Translations under genes and position numbers: made by a program
Shown: positions 24,362 to 32,711 of the stretch, in pieces
Numbering within the stretch: position 1 is the first letter of the stretch
How the letters are laid out: the number at the start of each line of letters is the position of its first letter
Assembly (NCBI GenBank): GCA_964646755.1
Contig: CAZYIE010000030.1
Span: 1 to 41,701 of the forward strand
From: MVRV01 sp964646755
GTDB taxonomy: Bacteria; Desulfobacterota; Syntrophia; Syntrophales; Smithellaceae
Length of the DNA: 41,701 nt
Reading direction: 5' to 3'
The notes under the pieces: model-generated
What the model saw: the letters and a program-made list of their open reading frames with translations, nothing else
Databases searched by the model: none
What the model was told of the DNA's origin: nothing

Positions 24362-25129
24362 TTACAATCCCCCTTGAATGATTTCCTGCGCCAGCTCCAG
24401 ATATGCTAATGCTCCGCGCGATTTAATGTCATAAAGAATTATGGGCAAGCCGTGACTGGGACTTTCCGAAAGCCGGACGTTGCGAGGAATTACCGTTTTA
24501 AACACTTTGTCGCCAAAATGTTTTCGGACATCTTCGCTGACCCGATGCGCCAGTGTGTTGCGCGCATCAAACATGGTCAGTAATATGCCGCCCAGGGACA
24601 ACTGCGGATTTAATCTGGCTTTTACCAGCTTTACAGTATTAAGCAAATATCCTAATCCTTCCATTGCAAAATACTCACATTGTAAGGGAACAATCACATA
24701 ATCGGCAGCAACGAGGGCATTGATAGTCATAACCCCGAGCGACGGTGGACAGTCAATTACTATAAAATCATAATTTCTTTCCAACGATTTCAGCAAATAC
24801 ATCAATCGCTTTTCTTTTTCCTCAACATTGACCAATTCTACTTCAATGCCGATCAGATCCCGGTTGGCAGGAATTAAGTCAAGATGTGGTATCGCCGTAG
24901 AATGAATTACTTTTTCCAGTGGCACTTGCCCGATCATGGCGTGATATAAATTTTCATTCTGGAATACGCTACTATCCGCACCCATCCCGCTAGTCGTATT
25001 ACCCTGCGAGTCGCCATCAATAAGCAAAGTTTTTTTTTCCGCAGCAGCCAGAGAGGCGGACAGATTAATTGCCGTAGTCGTTTTACCGACGCCGCCTTTT
25101 TGATTTGCTATACATATAATATTATTCAT
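24362..25129 (-). CDS. parA: Chromosome partitioning ATPase ParA (Soj)
   Basis: A 255-residue ParA with the deviant Walker A motif NQKGGVGKTTTAINL, the IVIDCPPSLG Walker B region and the VPLQCEYFAMEGL segment. It forms ATP-dependent gradients on DNA that move ParB-parS complexes. I choose ATG 25129 because it places the P-loop at the usual distance from the N-terminus; ATG 25144 is possible and would add five residues. Confidence 0.96.
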   Translation of the reverse strand: MNNIICIANQKGGVGKTTTAINLSASLAAAEKKTLLIDGDSQGNTTSGMGADSSVFQNENLYHAMIGQVPLEKVIHSTAIPHLDLIPANRDLIGIEVELVNVEEKEKRLMYLLKSLERNYDFIVIDCPPSLGVMTINALVAADYVIVPLQCEYFAMEGLGYLLNTVKLVKARLNPQLSLGGILLTMFDARNTLAHRVSEDVRKHFGDKVFKTVIPRNVRLSESPSHGLPIILYDIKSRGALAYLELAQEIIQGGL

Positions 25130-25219
25130 TATTTTATAGAACATCTTCTAGGAAAGTCTTTTGGAAAAACTGCCGTTACACGTAGCATAAAAAAGATTTT
25201 TTTAGAAGGCTTTTCTGCC

Positions 25220-25882
25220 TTATTTTGTCTTTTCCCCAACAATAATTTTCCGGGTAATGTCCGACGTTTCCTGGTTTATATCATTTTGAAATAACTGACT
25301 AAATCCATGATGTTGGGCAACTGCCGTCGCTTGCAAAAATTCCCCGGCGATGTCCTTGCTTTTTAAAGCAACTAACTTGCCGCCGGGCCTCAGAAAAAAG
25401 GCTCCCCAAGGCAACATTTCCGGCAGTTTAAAAGCGGCCCGCGAAATCAGAACGTCAAAAAAATCTTTCCACTGGGCAATGGACAGCAGGTTTTCGACAC
25501 GTTCATGCAAAACGAAGGTGTCCGAGAGATTAAGTTCGCGGGTAATATGTTTCAAAAAGGAAACTTTTTTGCGATTTGTTTCTAACAGATAGAGCCGCAA
25601 ACTTGGCGCCGCAATTTTTAGCGGAATACCGGGAAAGCCCGCTCCACAGCCGATATCGATTATGCGGATATTTCCTGTTTTAATAAATTTAAAAGCAGTC
25701 AGGGAATCCAGAAAATGCCGATTCACAATTTCCTGCGCTGATTTTGCGGAGATCAAATTTGTTTTGGCATTCCATTTGAGTAATTCCTTATGGTAAGTAT
25801 CAAATTGACCGAGTTGATACTCATTGAAAATGATGCCAAGTGCTTGAGCATCCTGACCCAATGCAAGTAATGTTTTATCCAT
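25220..25882 (-). CDS. rsmG: 16S rRNA (guanine527-N7)-methyltransferase RsmG
   Basis: A 220-residue RsmG (GidB). It has the N-terminal helical NLISAKSAQEIVNRHFLDSL and the SAM-binding loop IDIGCGAGFPGIPLKIA, then LLETNRKKVSFLKHI and the RAAFKLPEMLPW motif. It methylates G527 of 16S rRNA, and its loss gives low-level streptomycin resistance. Its place at the head of the parA-parB-dnaA run is typical. The ribosome-binding site before the ATG is weak. Confidence 0.95.
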   Translation of the reverse strand: MDKTLLALGQDAQALGIIFNEYQLGQFDTYHKELLKWNAKTNLISAKSAQEIVNRHFLDSLTAFKFIKTGNIRIIDIGCGAGFPGIPLKIAAPSLRLYLLETNRKKVSFLKHITRELNLSDTFVLHERVENLLSIAQWKDFFDVLISRAAFKLPEMLPWGAFFLRPGGKLVALKSKDIAGEFLQATAVAQHHGFSQLFQNDINQETSDITRKIIVGEKTK

Positions 25883-25948
25883 ATATCAACAAATAACAAA
25901 AAATAAACCTCCCGGCAAATGATAAATTATGATTCCTCCGATTTTCCC

Positions 25949-25977
25949 TTGACAAACAAAATGGCCTTGTTTAAACT
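25949..25977 (+). promoter_or_regulatory. Sigma-70 promoter for the methyltransferase pair
   Basis: A consensus TTGACA (25949-25954) and TAAACT (25972-25977) are spaced by 17 bases on the plus strand, about 50 bases before the first methyltransferase gene. An AAACAA...TTGTTT inverted repeat (25954-25959 with 25967-25972) covers the spacer and could be an operator. Confidence 0.6.
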
Positions 25978-26028
25978 CCGGACATCAAAAGTCTTATCAA
26001 AAAATATCAAATAATTGAATGTCCTCCT

Positions 26029-27072
26029 ATGCAGAATCTATCTTCAACATCCCTTCAAAAAACGGACAAAATGTTCAACGAAATCCTTGCCGGCGGCACT
26101 AAGACAAGGATTCTGGAGTCATTAGTCAGCACTACACTCACGGAGCTGCTCTTTCATAACGATATTATGCCCAGCTATAAAATAGCGCAGGTACTAAATC
26201 TCCACCCGCTCCGGGCTCAAAAGTGGCTTCATCTCCTAAGCCTGGTAGGGCTTTTGGACGAGAGGGAAGAAGAGCTGGAAGGCAAAAAAGAGATTCTCTA
26301 TGGTTTATCCCCTCTTGGTTACGGACTTGTTGACAAGGATGGCAAGGTTTTCGCCTACAGCATCGACAAGATTGTTTTCTGGCAGGCCGTTGCCGAGCTG
26401 GATTTTATTTCGGTCCTGAGAGGCAAACCCCTGCCGTTAGCTGTACGATGGCCACCACAGACATTCGATTCTGCTTGTCACTTGGAATGGTGGATGACCA
26501 TCACCGCGGGAGAGGCAATTCAAGCTATTGAAAAAACAGTCAATCTTGACGAATACAAGAATATGCTTGATGCGGCCGGCGGTGTGGGCACAATGGCCTG
26601 TCATTTTGCCAAAGAGCACAAAAATCTTATCATTACGATGTTCAACCTGCCTAATTCGGCCTATATGGCGCGCGAGAATATTGTCGCCAACGGTCTTGTC
26701 GAGAGGGTATTCGTGGAGGAAATAAATTTTCTCTCCGATAAATCGCTGCCGGATGGCTTCGACATCGTCCTGTGGTCCAGGGTGCTCTGTGACTGGTCTT
26801 CTGAGGTTGTCCTCGACCTCCTGAAAAAAACTTACCAGTCTCTGTTGCCCGGCGGCGAAATAGTTATCTGCGAGCCACTTATTGAGTGCAATGAAGACTT
26901 TATCATTGCCTGGGAATTCAGATATATCTTTGCTGATGATTTCGGTGTTGCTTGTTACAAGACCAGGGATGAATATGAATTTCTTCTCAAGGAGGCAGGG
27001 TTCCAAGTATACGGTTTTACCCCAGCCGATGATGAAAGCATCTACAGCGTGATTAGGGCAAAGAGATTATGA
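26029..27072 (+). CDS. O-methyltransferase-like protein, SAM loop intact
   Basis: A 347-residue protein with the plant/bacterial O-methyltransferase layout: an N-terminal winged-helix dimerisation domain (about 15-100, YKIAQVLNLHPLRAQKWLHLL) and a C-terminal Rossmann SAM domain. The SAM loop reads LDAAGGVGTMACHF (180-193), consistent with cofactor binding. At the position where O-methyltransferases usually have the catalytic histidine (VLHDW) this protein has Cys254 (VLCDW), so the chemistry may differ. The start ATG lacks a clear Shine-Dalgarno. The stop codon overlaps the start of a paralogous gene as ATGA. The substrate is unknown. Confidence 0.75.
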   Translation: MQNLSSTSLQKTDKMFNEILAGGTKTRILESLVSTTLTELLFHNDIMPSYKIAQVLNLHPLRAQKWLHLLSLVGLLDEREEELEGKKEILYGLSPLGYGLVDKDGKVFAYSIDKIVFWQAVAELDFISVLRGKPLPLAVRWPPQTFDSACHLEWWMTITAGEAIQAIEKTVNLDEYKNMLDAAGGVGTMACHFAKEHKNLIITMFNLPNSAYMARENIVANGLVERVFVEEINFLSDKSLPDGFDIVLWSRVLCDWSSEVVLDLLKKTYQSLLPGGEIVICEPLIECNEDFIIAWEFRYIFADDFGVACYKTRDEYEFLLKEAGFQVYGFTPADDESIYSVIRAKRL

Positions 27073-28121
27073 AGACTGATGCTTGGAAAGAACACTTAAC
27101 GACACGCAAGAGAGACGACCTTTACGAACATCTTCTGGCCGGTGGGGCAAAGATTAAACTATTGGAGTCTTTCATTGATCTGGAGTTGGGTGTTGTTCTC
27201 TGGAACGGACCCCTTTCCGCCGCTGAAATCAGCAAAAAACTGGTTTTACAGCCATACAGGGCCAGAAAATGGCTTAATCTGCTCTATCTGCTCGGTCTGC
27301 TGGACAAGAAAATGGTAAGGCGGATAAATTGTCCAGAGGATGAAGTTTACTCACTTACACCTTTCACCAGGTCGCTCTTTGAGGAACACGGAAAATTGCC
27401 GCTGTATTATTCCAGCAAAGTTTCCAGCTGGAAGCAAGCCGCCGCATTTGATATCTATGCAGCGTTGCAAGGAAAATCATCACCCCAGATAGTCCGGTGG
27501 CCCCCCCAGACCATCAGCCAGGCGGCTGATTTCATGGAATGGATGCAAATATCATCGGACATTGTCCTGTCTACCCTGCAGGAGGCCGTTAATTTCAAAC
27601 AATATAAAAACCTGCTTCATGTCGCCGGCGCCGATAGCCCTATTGCGTATCGCATCGCGCTGCTTTATCCGGAGATATCCGTAACTGTTTTCAATCAACC
27701 CGTATTTGCCTATCTTACCAAGAAAAGTATTGCAAAAAAAAACCACTTGGGAAATTTTACCGTGGTTGAAGGAGAAGTGGCAGGTGATGACAGCTTGCCC
27801 GAAGGCTTTGCCGCAATTCTTTGGACAAGGGTTTTTTCCGATCTGCCGGACGAAACCGTCCTACGGCTTTTGAAAAAAACCAGAAAAGCAATAAATGCCG
27901 ACGGCAGGGTAATAGTCTGTGAAACTACTATAGATGGTAATGAAGACTTCGTCCTTGCATGTGAATTCAATTATTTCTTTACCGATGACTTGGAGGCAAG
28001 GCTTTTCAAGACAAAAGACAAGTATGAAAGTCTCCTCACCGAAGCGGGTTTCAATGTTGTGGATTTCCAAAAAGCCGGTGAAAAGGGCATGTATTGTGTA
28101 ATAACGGCCGCTCCCGTATAA
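27069..28121 (+). CDS. Degenerate O-methyltransferase-like paralogue
   Basis: A 350-residue paralogue of the preceding gene with the same winged-helix plus Rossmann layout and many shared blocks (KPRA-like RARKWLNLLYLLGLL, RWPPQT, CETTIDGNEDFVLACEF). The glycine-rich SAM loop is eroded: LHVAGADSPIAYRI (183-196) replaces the AAGGVG of its partner, and the catalytic-histidine position is Ser257 (RVFSDLP). The frame is intact and translationally coupled (ATGA overlap), so it is probably expressed. A heterodimer with the first protein, in which this subunit is structural or regulatory, is a reasonable inference. Confidence 0.72.
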   Translation: MKTDAWKEHLTTRKRDDLYEHLLAGGAKIKLLESFIDLELGVVLWNGPLSAAEISKKLVLQPYRARKWLNLLYLLGLLDKKMVRRINCPEDEVYSLTPFTRSLFEEHGKLPLYYSSKVSSWKQAAAFDIYAALQGKSSPQIVRWPPQTISQAADFMEWMQISSDIVLSTLQEAVNFKQYKNLLHVAGADSPIAYRIALLYPEISVTVFNQPVFAYLTKKSIAKKNHLGNFTVVEGEVAGDDSLPEGFAAILWTRVFSDLPDETVLRLLKKTRKAINADGRVIVCETTIDGNEDFVLACEFNYFFTDDLEARLFKTKDKYESLLTEAGFNVVDFQKAGEKGMYCVITAAPV

Positions 28122-28240
28122 CTAGACGTTTTTATTAAAACAATCAATGACTTCAATAACAAATTCTCCGTGCATTTCGTTAATCACTGATTTATAAAAG
28201 CACTGGATTGCCACCAGGTTGGAAATGAAAGGAAATTGTT

Positions 28241-28978
28241 TTGCCGGCGAACACTAAAAACATCAGCATCGTTTTATATAAACCAAAATACGCCGGAAAT
28301 ATCGGTTCCATAGCCCGGGCCGCAAAAAACATGGGCATCATTAATATAATTGTTGTCGGGAAGGACGATTTTGACCGTGAGGAAATGCAACAACGCTCCA
28401 CTCATCTGGCTGCTGATGTTGTAGATTCAATCCAGTATGTTGCCGGCATTGAAGAAGCTCTCGGCAGCTTCAATTATATTGTAGGAACAACCGCCCGTCT
28501 GGGTAAAGCCCGCGGGCCATTTATCGCGCCGCGCGCGGTTGCCCGCGATGTTGTCGATATCTCGCAGAAAAATAAGGTTGCCCTGCTTTTCGGCCCGGAA
28601 GATACCGGGCTGGCCAATGACGAGCTGCGTTTCTGTCAGGCCGTTGTTAATATTCCCACGTCCCGGGAATTCACCTCTCTGAATCTTTCTCATGCCGTAA
28701 TGATTTTGTGTTATGAAATTTTTATCGCCTCATCTGAGCCCACTACATTAGCTGCGGCAACACCAAAATTAGCACTATCCTCGGAGCAAGAAGGGATGTA
28801 TGGGCAAATCAAAACATTGCTCGCTGATATCGAATTTCTAAATCCGGAAAATCCAGATTACTGGATGATGCATATCCGCCATTTTTTTGCCCGCTCAGGA
28901 TTACTCAGCCGGGAGGTTAAAATAATCCGTGGCATCTGCCGGCAGCTGGAATGGTCAGTGCGCCACAAAAAACCTTGA
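28241..28978 (+). CDS. trmJ: SPOUT tRNA/rRNA methyltransferase, TrmJ-like
   Basis: A 245-residue SpoU-family methyltransferase. The N-terminal ISIVLYKPKYAGNIGSIARAAKNMG, central LLFGPEDTGLANDELRFC and C-terminal IPTSREFTSLNLSHAVMILCYE are the SPOUT knot motifs 1 to 3. TrmJ methylates the 2'-OH of residue 32 in several tRNAs. The C-terminal extension (about 170-245) matches TrmJ length. The start is TTG with AAAGGAA at good spacing; no ATG alternative keeps motif 1. Confidence 0.88.
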   Translation: MPANTKNISIVLYKPKYAGNIGSIARAAKNMGIINIIVVGKDDFDREEMQQRSTHLAADVVDSIQYVAGIEEALGSFNYIVGTTARLGKARGPFIAPRAVARDVVDISQKNKVALLFGPEDTGLANDELRFCQAVVNIPTSREFTSLNLSHAVMILCYEIFIASSEPTTLAAATPKLALSSEQEGMYGQIKTLLADIEFLNPENPDYWMMHIRHFFARSGLLSREVKIIRGICRQLEWSVRHKKP

Positions 28979-29124
28979 CTTTGCAGGGCAGTTCTCATAG
29001 GGATTGCTTGTATAACAATGCTGTTCTGGCATGGTATTCCGGACGGCAGAAGATTGTTATTACTACAGGCCCGGGTAGCCAACGGGAGAGACAATCGGAT
29101 TGAATAATAATGGAGGTCTGCAAT

Positions 29125-30282
29125 ATGAGAAAAATATTTTCTTTTACCGGGGCGAAGAGAATTGTTTTCGGCAATGGGTCATTTCACGCTTTAGTCAGCC
29201 ATATTAAAGAACTGAATGCGAAAAATCCTTTAGTGGTAATTGATAAAAATCTGGCTAAAGCGGGTTTTCAGGAAAGAGTAGCCAACCTGCTTATTCCGGA
29301 AGGCATGAAATATACGGTTTATGACAAGGTCGAACCGGAGCCCAGAATTGAATTGGCTGATGAGGGCGCCGCTCTGGCCCGTAAAAACAAATGCGACATT
29401 GTCATTGGTATCGGCGGCGGCAGTGCCATGGACGTAGCCAAGGCCATTGCCGTCTTGGCAACAAACAAAGGCACCGCAGTCGATTATCTTGGTTTGAATA
29501 AAGTCCCTCAGCACGGCCTGCCGAAAATCATGATTCCCACAACCGCCGGCACCGGCAGCGAAGTTACCTTTACCGCTGTTTTTGTCCGCAAAAATTTAAA
29601 AAAGAAAGAAGGAATGAACAGCCCTTATCTTTATCCTGATCTGGCACTGTTGGATCCGGAATTAACACTGAGCCTGCCTCCCCGCTCAACAGCCGAAACG
29701 GGAATTGATGCGTTGTGCCATGCCATTGAATCTTATACATCAGTGAATGCGTCACCCATGAGTGAACTTTTTTCCTTACAGGCAATTGTGCTCATTGCGG
29801 AGAATTTACGCACCTGCGTCCATGACGGGAAAAATTTGAAAGCACGTGAAAACATGCTGCTGGGTAGTTTATATGCGGGCTTGGGACTGGCTAATGCCGG
29901 TGTGACTGCCGTGCACTCCCTGTCCTACCCGCTGGGCGGCAAATATGGAATCGGGCACGGCCTGGCCAATACCTTGATGTTGCCGGCGACAATAGCGTTT
30001 AATCTGCCGGCCGCTCTCGATAAATTTGCCGACATCGCGGAAGCGATGGGTGAGATTACCGATGATTTACCGGTGCGCGAAGCCGCCTATCTGGCACTGG
30101 AGGCAGTAGAATCATTAATTGAAAATTGCGGTATTTATTCAACGCTTGAAGAATTTGGCATTACGGAAAAAGATTTTCCGGCATTGGCCGATGTCGCTCT
30201 GACTGTTGCCCGGCCGCTGGAAAATAACCCCCGCAAGGTTACTAAAGAAGATGCGATAGAAATCTATACCGACGCTTTTTGA
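29125..30282 (+). CDS. kdnB: Iron-type alcohol dehydrogenase, probable Kdo 8-oxidase KdnB
   Basis: A 385-residue group III (iron-containing) dehydrogenase. The NAD-binding GIGGGSAMDVAKA loop, the PTTAGTGSEVTFTAVF segment and the metal ligands in TGIDALCHAIES, AVHSLSYPLGG and GIGHGLANTLMLP are all present. ATG 29125 has GGAGG at ideal spacing. Taken alone the substrate would be unclear, but the next gene is a KdnA-like aminotransferase and kdsB follows. In Shewanella, KdnB oxidises C8 of Kdo to the aldehyde before transamination. The assignment therefore rests on context plus family. Confidence 0.8.
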   Translation: MRKIFSFTGAKRIVFGNGSFHALVSHIKELNAKNPLVVIDKNLAKAGFQERVANLLIPEGMKYTVYDKVEPEPRIELADEGAALARKNKCDIVIGIGGGSAMDVAKAIAVLATNKGTAVDYLGLNKVPQHGLPKIMIPTTAGTGSEVTFTAVFVRKNLKKKEGMNSPYLYPDLALLDPELTLSLPPRSTAETGIDALCHAIESYTSVNASPMSELFSLQAIVLIAENLRTCVHDGKNLKARENMLLGSLYAGLGLANAGVTAVHSLSYPLGGKYGIGHGLANTLMLPATIAFNLPAALDKFADIAEAMGEITDDLPVREAAYLALEAVESLIENCGIYSTLEEFGITEKDFPALADVALTVARPLENNPRKVTKEDAIEIYTDAF

Positions 30283-30300
30283 TAAATCTAGGAGGAAGAA

Positions 30301-31503
30301 ATGGCTGGTGCAGAGCTGATTGGACAGGAAGAAATTAAGGAAGTCATGGATGTGCTCCAAACGGGTATCCTGATGCGTTACAACTTCGATGAAGCAAGAA
30401 ACCATGTTTTTAAAGTTAGAGAATTTGAAGAGGCGTTTGCCAAATATTGTGGCGCTTCTTACGCTTTGGGCGTGACTTCCGGTTCATCTGCTCTTAAGGT
30501 GGCGCTCACAGCACTTGATGTTGGTCCCGGAGATGAAGTGCTTGTGCCCGCCTTTACATTTCTGGCAACTTACGAAGCTGTAATGGAAGTAGGCGCTATT
30601 CCCGTAATGGTGGATATTGATGAAACACTTAATCTTGATCCAAAAGAAATCGAAAAGAAAAAGACGCAGTACACTAAAGCCGTAATACCCGTACATATGT
30701 GTGGTTCAGCGGCCCAAATTGATAAGATAGTCGAGATTGCCCGCAAGAACAATCTGCTGGTGCTGGAAGATAACGCCCAGGGCTGCGGCGCAAGCTTCCG
30801 TGGTAAAAAACTGGGCAGCTTCGGAAATATGGGAATATTCAGTTTTGACTACGTAAAAACATTAACCACCGGTGAAGGCGGTATGATTATTACTAACAGC
30901 CTGGATTTGTATCACCGCGCTGAATGGTATCATGACCACGGCCACGATCATAATCCGAAAGTTGGTCGGGGGCTGGAAGGCAGAACTATTCTTGGCTTCA
31001 ATTACCGCATGAATGAATTGCAGGGCGCACTGGGTCTCGCGCAATTACGCAAGCTCGATTACATTGTGGCCGAGCAGCAGAAAAATAAGAAAGTTATTAA
31101 AGATGTTTTAGCACAAGTCCAAGGTGTTGGATTCCGCCACCTGCCCGATCCCGCCGGAGATTCCGCCACGTTTTTGGCATTTAATCTGCCGGATGAAGAT
31201 ACGGCGCAGAGATTCCAGAACATGCTTTCCGCCGAAGGTGTCGATACCGTCTGCTACAAAAGAAATGCCTGGCACTATGTTCCGAACTGGGAACACTTTC
31301 TGGCGCAATCGACGGCTAACTCCAAAAAATATCCGTTTACTGATCCAACGTACAAAGGTAAGATTCAATATACACGGGAAAGCATTCCCCAAGCGGAAAA
31401 CCTGTTAGGCCGCACTCTGGTCATGGGAATATCAGTGAAAATGAGTCCGGAAAAGTTAAATCAGATTAAAAAGGGCATAGAGCAGGCTGCTAAAAATATG
31501 TAA
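30301..31503 (+). CDS. kdnA: DegT-family aminotransferase, probable 8-amino-Kdo transaminase KdnA
   Basis: A 400-residue PLP-dependent sugar aminotransferase (DegT/DnrJ/EryC1/StrS). It shows the substrate/PLP segment VTSGSSALKVALTAL, VLEDNAQGCGASFRGKKLGSFG, and the PLP lysine K186 in FSFDYVKTLTTGEGGM. A histidine-rich loop (YHDHGHDHNP, about 207-216) follows. The AGGAGGAAG ribosome-binding site is strong and the gene starts 18 bases after kdnB, so they form an operon. KdnA transfers an amino group from glutamate to the 8-oxo-Kdo made by KdnB. The presence of kdsB nearby supports this role over other nucleotide-sugar aminations. Confidence 0.8.
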   Translation: MAGAELIGQEEIKEVMDVLQTGILMRYNFDEARNHVFKVREFEEAFAKYCGASYALGVTSGSSALKVALTALDVGPGDEVLVPAFTFLATYEAVMEVGAIPVMVDIDETLNLDPKEIEKKKTQYTKAVIPVHMCGSAAQIDKIVEIARKNNLLVLEDNAQGCGASFRGKKLGSFGNMGIFSFDYVKTLTTGEGGMIITNSLDLYHRAEWYHDHGHDHNPKVGRGLEGRTILGFNYRMNELQGALGLAQLRKLDYIVAEQQKNKKVIKDVLAQVQGVGFRHLPDPAGDSATFLAFNLPDEDTAQRFQNMLSAEGVDTVCYKRNAWHYVPNWEHFLAQSTANSKKYPFTDPTYKGKIQYTRESIPQAENLLGRTLVMGISVKMSPEKLNQIKKGIEQAAKNM

Positions 31504-31515
31504 TCCTCTTTGCTC

Positions 31516-31621
31516 TGTCATACCGGCGCAGGCCGGTATCCAGAAATTACTAAAAATACTGGATACCCCCGTATCGCCGTACGGGGCAGGCTCTTCGTCG
31601 CGCTTACATAGAGGAATGACA
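31516..31621. repeat. MITE-like repeat with TGTCAT/ATGACA ends
   Basis: A 106-bp non-coding unit bounded by TGTCAT (31516-31521) and ATGACA (31616-31621). It holds three nested or consecutive hairpins: ATACCGGC-GCAG-GCCGGTAT, TCCAG...CTGGA and a CCCCGTA...TACGGGG fold. A second unit with the same ends lies at 39325-39405. It has the look of a dispersed bacterial palindromic repeat. Confidence 0.65.
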
Positions 31622-31658
31622 TGGTATGTAGTTGTACAAAGTTTTTCTAAATCAAGAT

Positions 31659-31694
31659 CCGCACTTAGTAATTTAAGTGCGGCTCTTTTGTTAT
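31659..31694 (+). terminator. Rho-independent terminator after kdnBA
   Basis: A perfect 9-bp stem CCGCACTTA/TAAGTGCGG (31659-31667 and 31674-31682) with a six-base loop is followed by the T-rich CTCTTTTGTTATTT. It would end the kdnB-kdnA transcript, which implies a separate promoter for kdsB. Confidence 0.75.
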
Positions 31695-31822
31695 TTATCC
31701 CCCGAAGAGGTCATTTATTACCTACCCTCTTTATTTTTCCGGGATTATGTGGTTTTTTACCTGCCAATTGATTCATGCTGGATGATAAAAATCGTGGGGA
31801 GCAAAAAATTATCGGCAGACTT

Positions 31823-32089
31823 TTACTTTTCTTTTGCTAGTATCACCTGCTTTATTTCTTCCCAACAACGCATCCACATACCAGCATAGTCATAGAATGT
31901 AACTTGAGTTATTTTATCGTCAATATGAACAAATTCGATAACCGCATATACATTACCTTGGCCTCCAAACCACATTGTTCCTTTTTTGTCACTTTGCACA
32001 TGAGTAACAACTGTTGGACTTGAAGCACAATCGCTTAATATGGAAGAAATTAAAAATGATGCTGAATTAAATAAAAGCCTGAAAAAAGG
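31823..32089 (-). pseudogene. Startless remnant of a minus-strand gene
   Basis: A minus-strand frame of 89 codons has no usable start codon but reads like a genuine C-terminal protein fragment (for example GTMWFGGQGNVYAVIEF and FYDYAGMWMRCWEEIKQVI before the stop at 31823). The 5-prime end appears to have been lost where the neighbouring toxin-antitoxin fragment begins. I do not recognise the family. A plus-strand open frame over part of the region (31677-31889) looks like a shadow. Confidence 0.4.
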
Positions 32090-32156
32090 TCACGATGATT
32101 TTATTACAGGGCGGGGCTCCATCGTTAAAGAAATACAAAATATTCGAAACGGCTAA
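32040..32156 (+). pseudogene. Truncated antitoxin-like ORF
   Basis: A 38-codon frame beginning at ATG 32040 (EEIKNDAELNKSLKKGHDDF...) resembles the C-terminal tail of small antitoxins that pair with RelE toxins. It overlaps the start of the following toxin gene by about 60 bases. Typical antitoxins have 70-90 residues, so the DNA-binding half seems to be missing. There is no visible ribosome-binding site. Confidence 0.4.
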
Positions 32157-32400
32157 TTTAAAAAAGCAAATCGAAAACCTTGATAAATATCAGGCTCAAC
32201 AACTATACCCCCAACAAAATATTGTTGATCCGCAGCTGCGTCAGGAACTTCATTATGGATCGAACATTAGAAAGCTGAAAAATTATGATCCGAAAACAGG
32301 GCTTTACCGTATCGGAAATTATCGTATCTTCTTTGAAATTAACCACACGGAAAATGTTGTTGCCATTATTGCAATGAAGTTGAGAAAAGATGCGTATTAA
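32095..32400 (+). CDS. RelE-family toxin-like protein
   Basis: A 101-residue RelE/ParE-superfamily protein. The N-terminal helix region (KYKIFETANLKKQIENLDKY), the IRKLKNYDPKTGLYRIGNYRIFFEI sheet and the basic C-terminus (IIAMKLRKDAY) fit the fold. The family N-terminus would begin near residue 11 (LKKYKIF), where no start codon exists, so the first ten residues at ATG 32095 may be an artefact of a deletion that also truncated the upstream antitoxin. It may be a decayed or unbalanced toxin locus. Confidence 0.7.
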   Translation: MILLQGGAPSLKKYKIFETANLKKQIENLDKYQAQQLYPQQNIVDPQLRQELHYGSNIRKLKNYDPKTGLYRIGNYRIFFEINHTENVVAIIAMKLRKDAY

Positions 32401-32404
32401 ATAC

Positions 32405-32436
32405 TTGACTCGGGCGCATAACAGGCGTATGTTATG
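32405..32436 (+). promoter_or_regulatory. Promoter/operator of the second kdnA-kdsB toxin-antitoxin pair
   Basis: TTGACT (32405-32410) and TATGTT (32428-32433) are spaced by 17 bases. An inverted repeat CATAAC (32417-32422)/GTTATG (32431-32436) with an 8-base gap overlaps the -10 box, consistent with repression by the antitoxin encoded next. Confidence 0.65.
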
Positions 32437-32459
32437 GGCGAATCAACTGGAGGTTCATT

Positions 32460-32711
32460 ATGCCGAAAAGTAAAATTAATATAACGATGGATCAGGATTT
32501 AATTGAATTTGCCAAAGCTTACGCCGAAGACCAGCGAACAACCGTTTCCGAGGTATTCACACAGTTTATTCTGAATGTCAGGCGCATCCAGAGAGAAGAT
32601 CCGACGGAAATTATTCTGGCCGATCCGAAATTCAGTGAAAGTCTTCTGGAAACAATATCGCAAATCAGAGCCGGTAAACATAAATGGCATAAATATGAAG
32701 AGGTCTTCTAA
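32460..32711 (+). CDS. Ribbon-helix-helix-like antitoxin (DUF6364-like)
   Basis: An 83-residue protein whose N-terminus (KINITMDQDLIEFAKAYAED, then TTVSEVFTQFIL) has the ribbon-helix-helix pattern of DUF6364-type antitoxins. The C-terminal half (DPKFSESLLETISQIRAGKH) is the toxin-binding tail. GGAGG precedes the ATG. The stop codon shares one base with the toxin start (TAATG). Confidence 0.82.
   Translation: MPKSKINITMDQDLIEFAKAYAEDQRTTVSEVFTQFILNVRRIQREDPTEIILADPKFSESLLETISQIRAGKHKWHKYEEVF

Noticed and set aside
29020..29060. TGGCATGG-like sequence as a sigma-54 promoter for kdnB
   Set aside because: The -12 element lacks TTGC at the right spacing.
31677..31889. 70-codon plus-strand frame after the terminator
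   Set aside because: It overlaps a more protein-like minus-strand fragment and begins inside the terminator stem.
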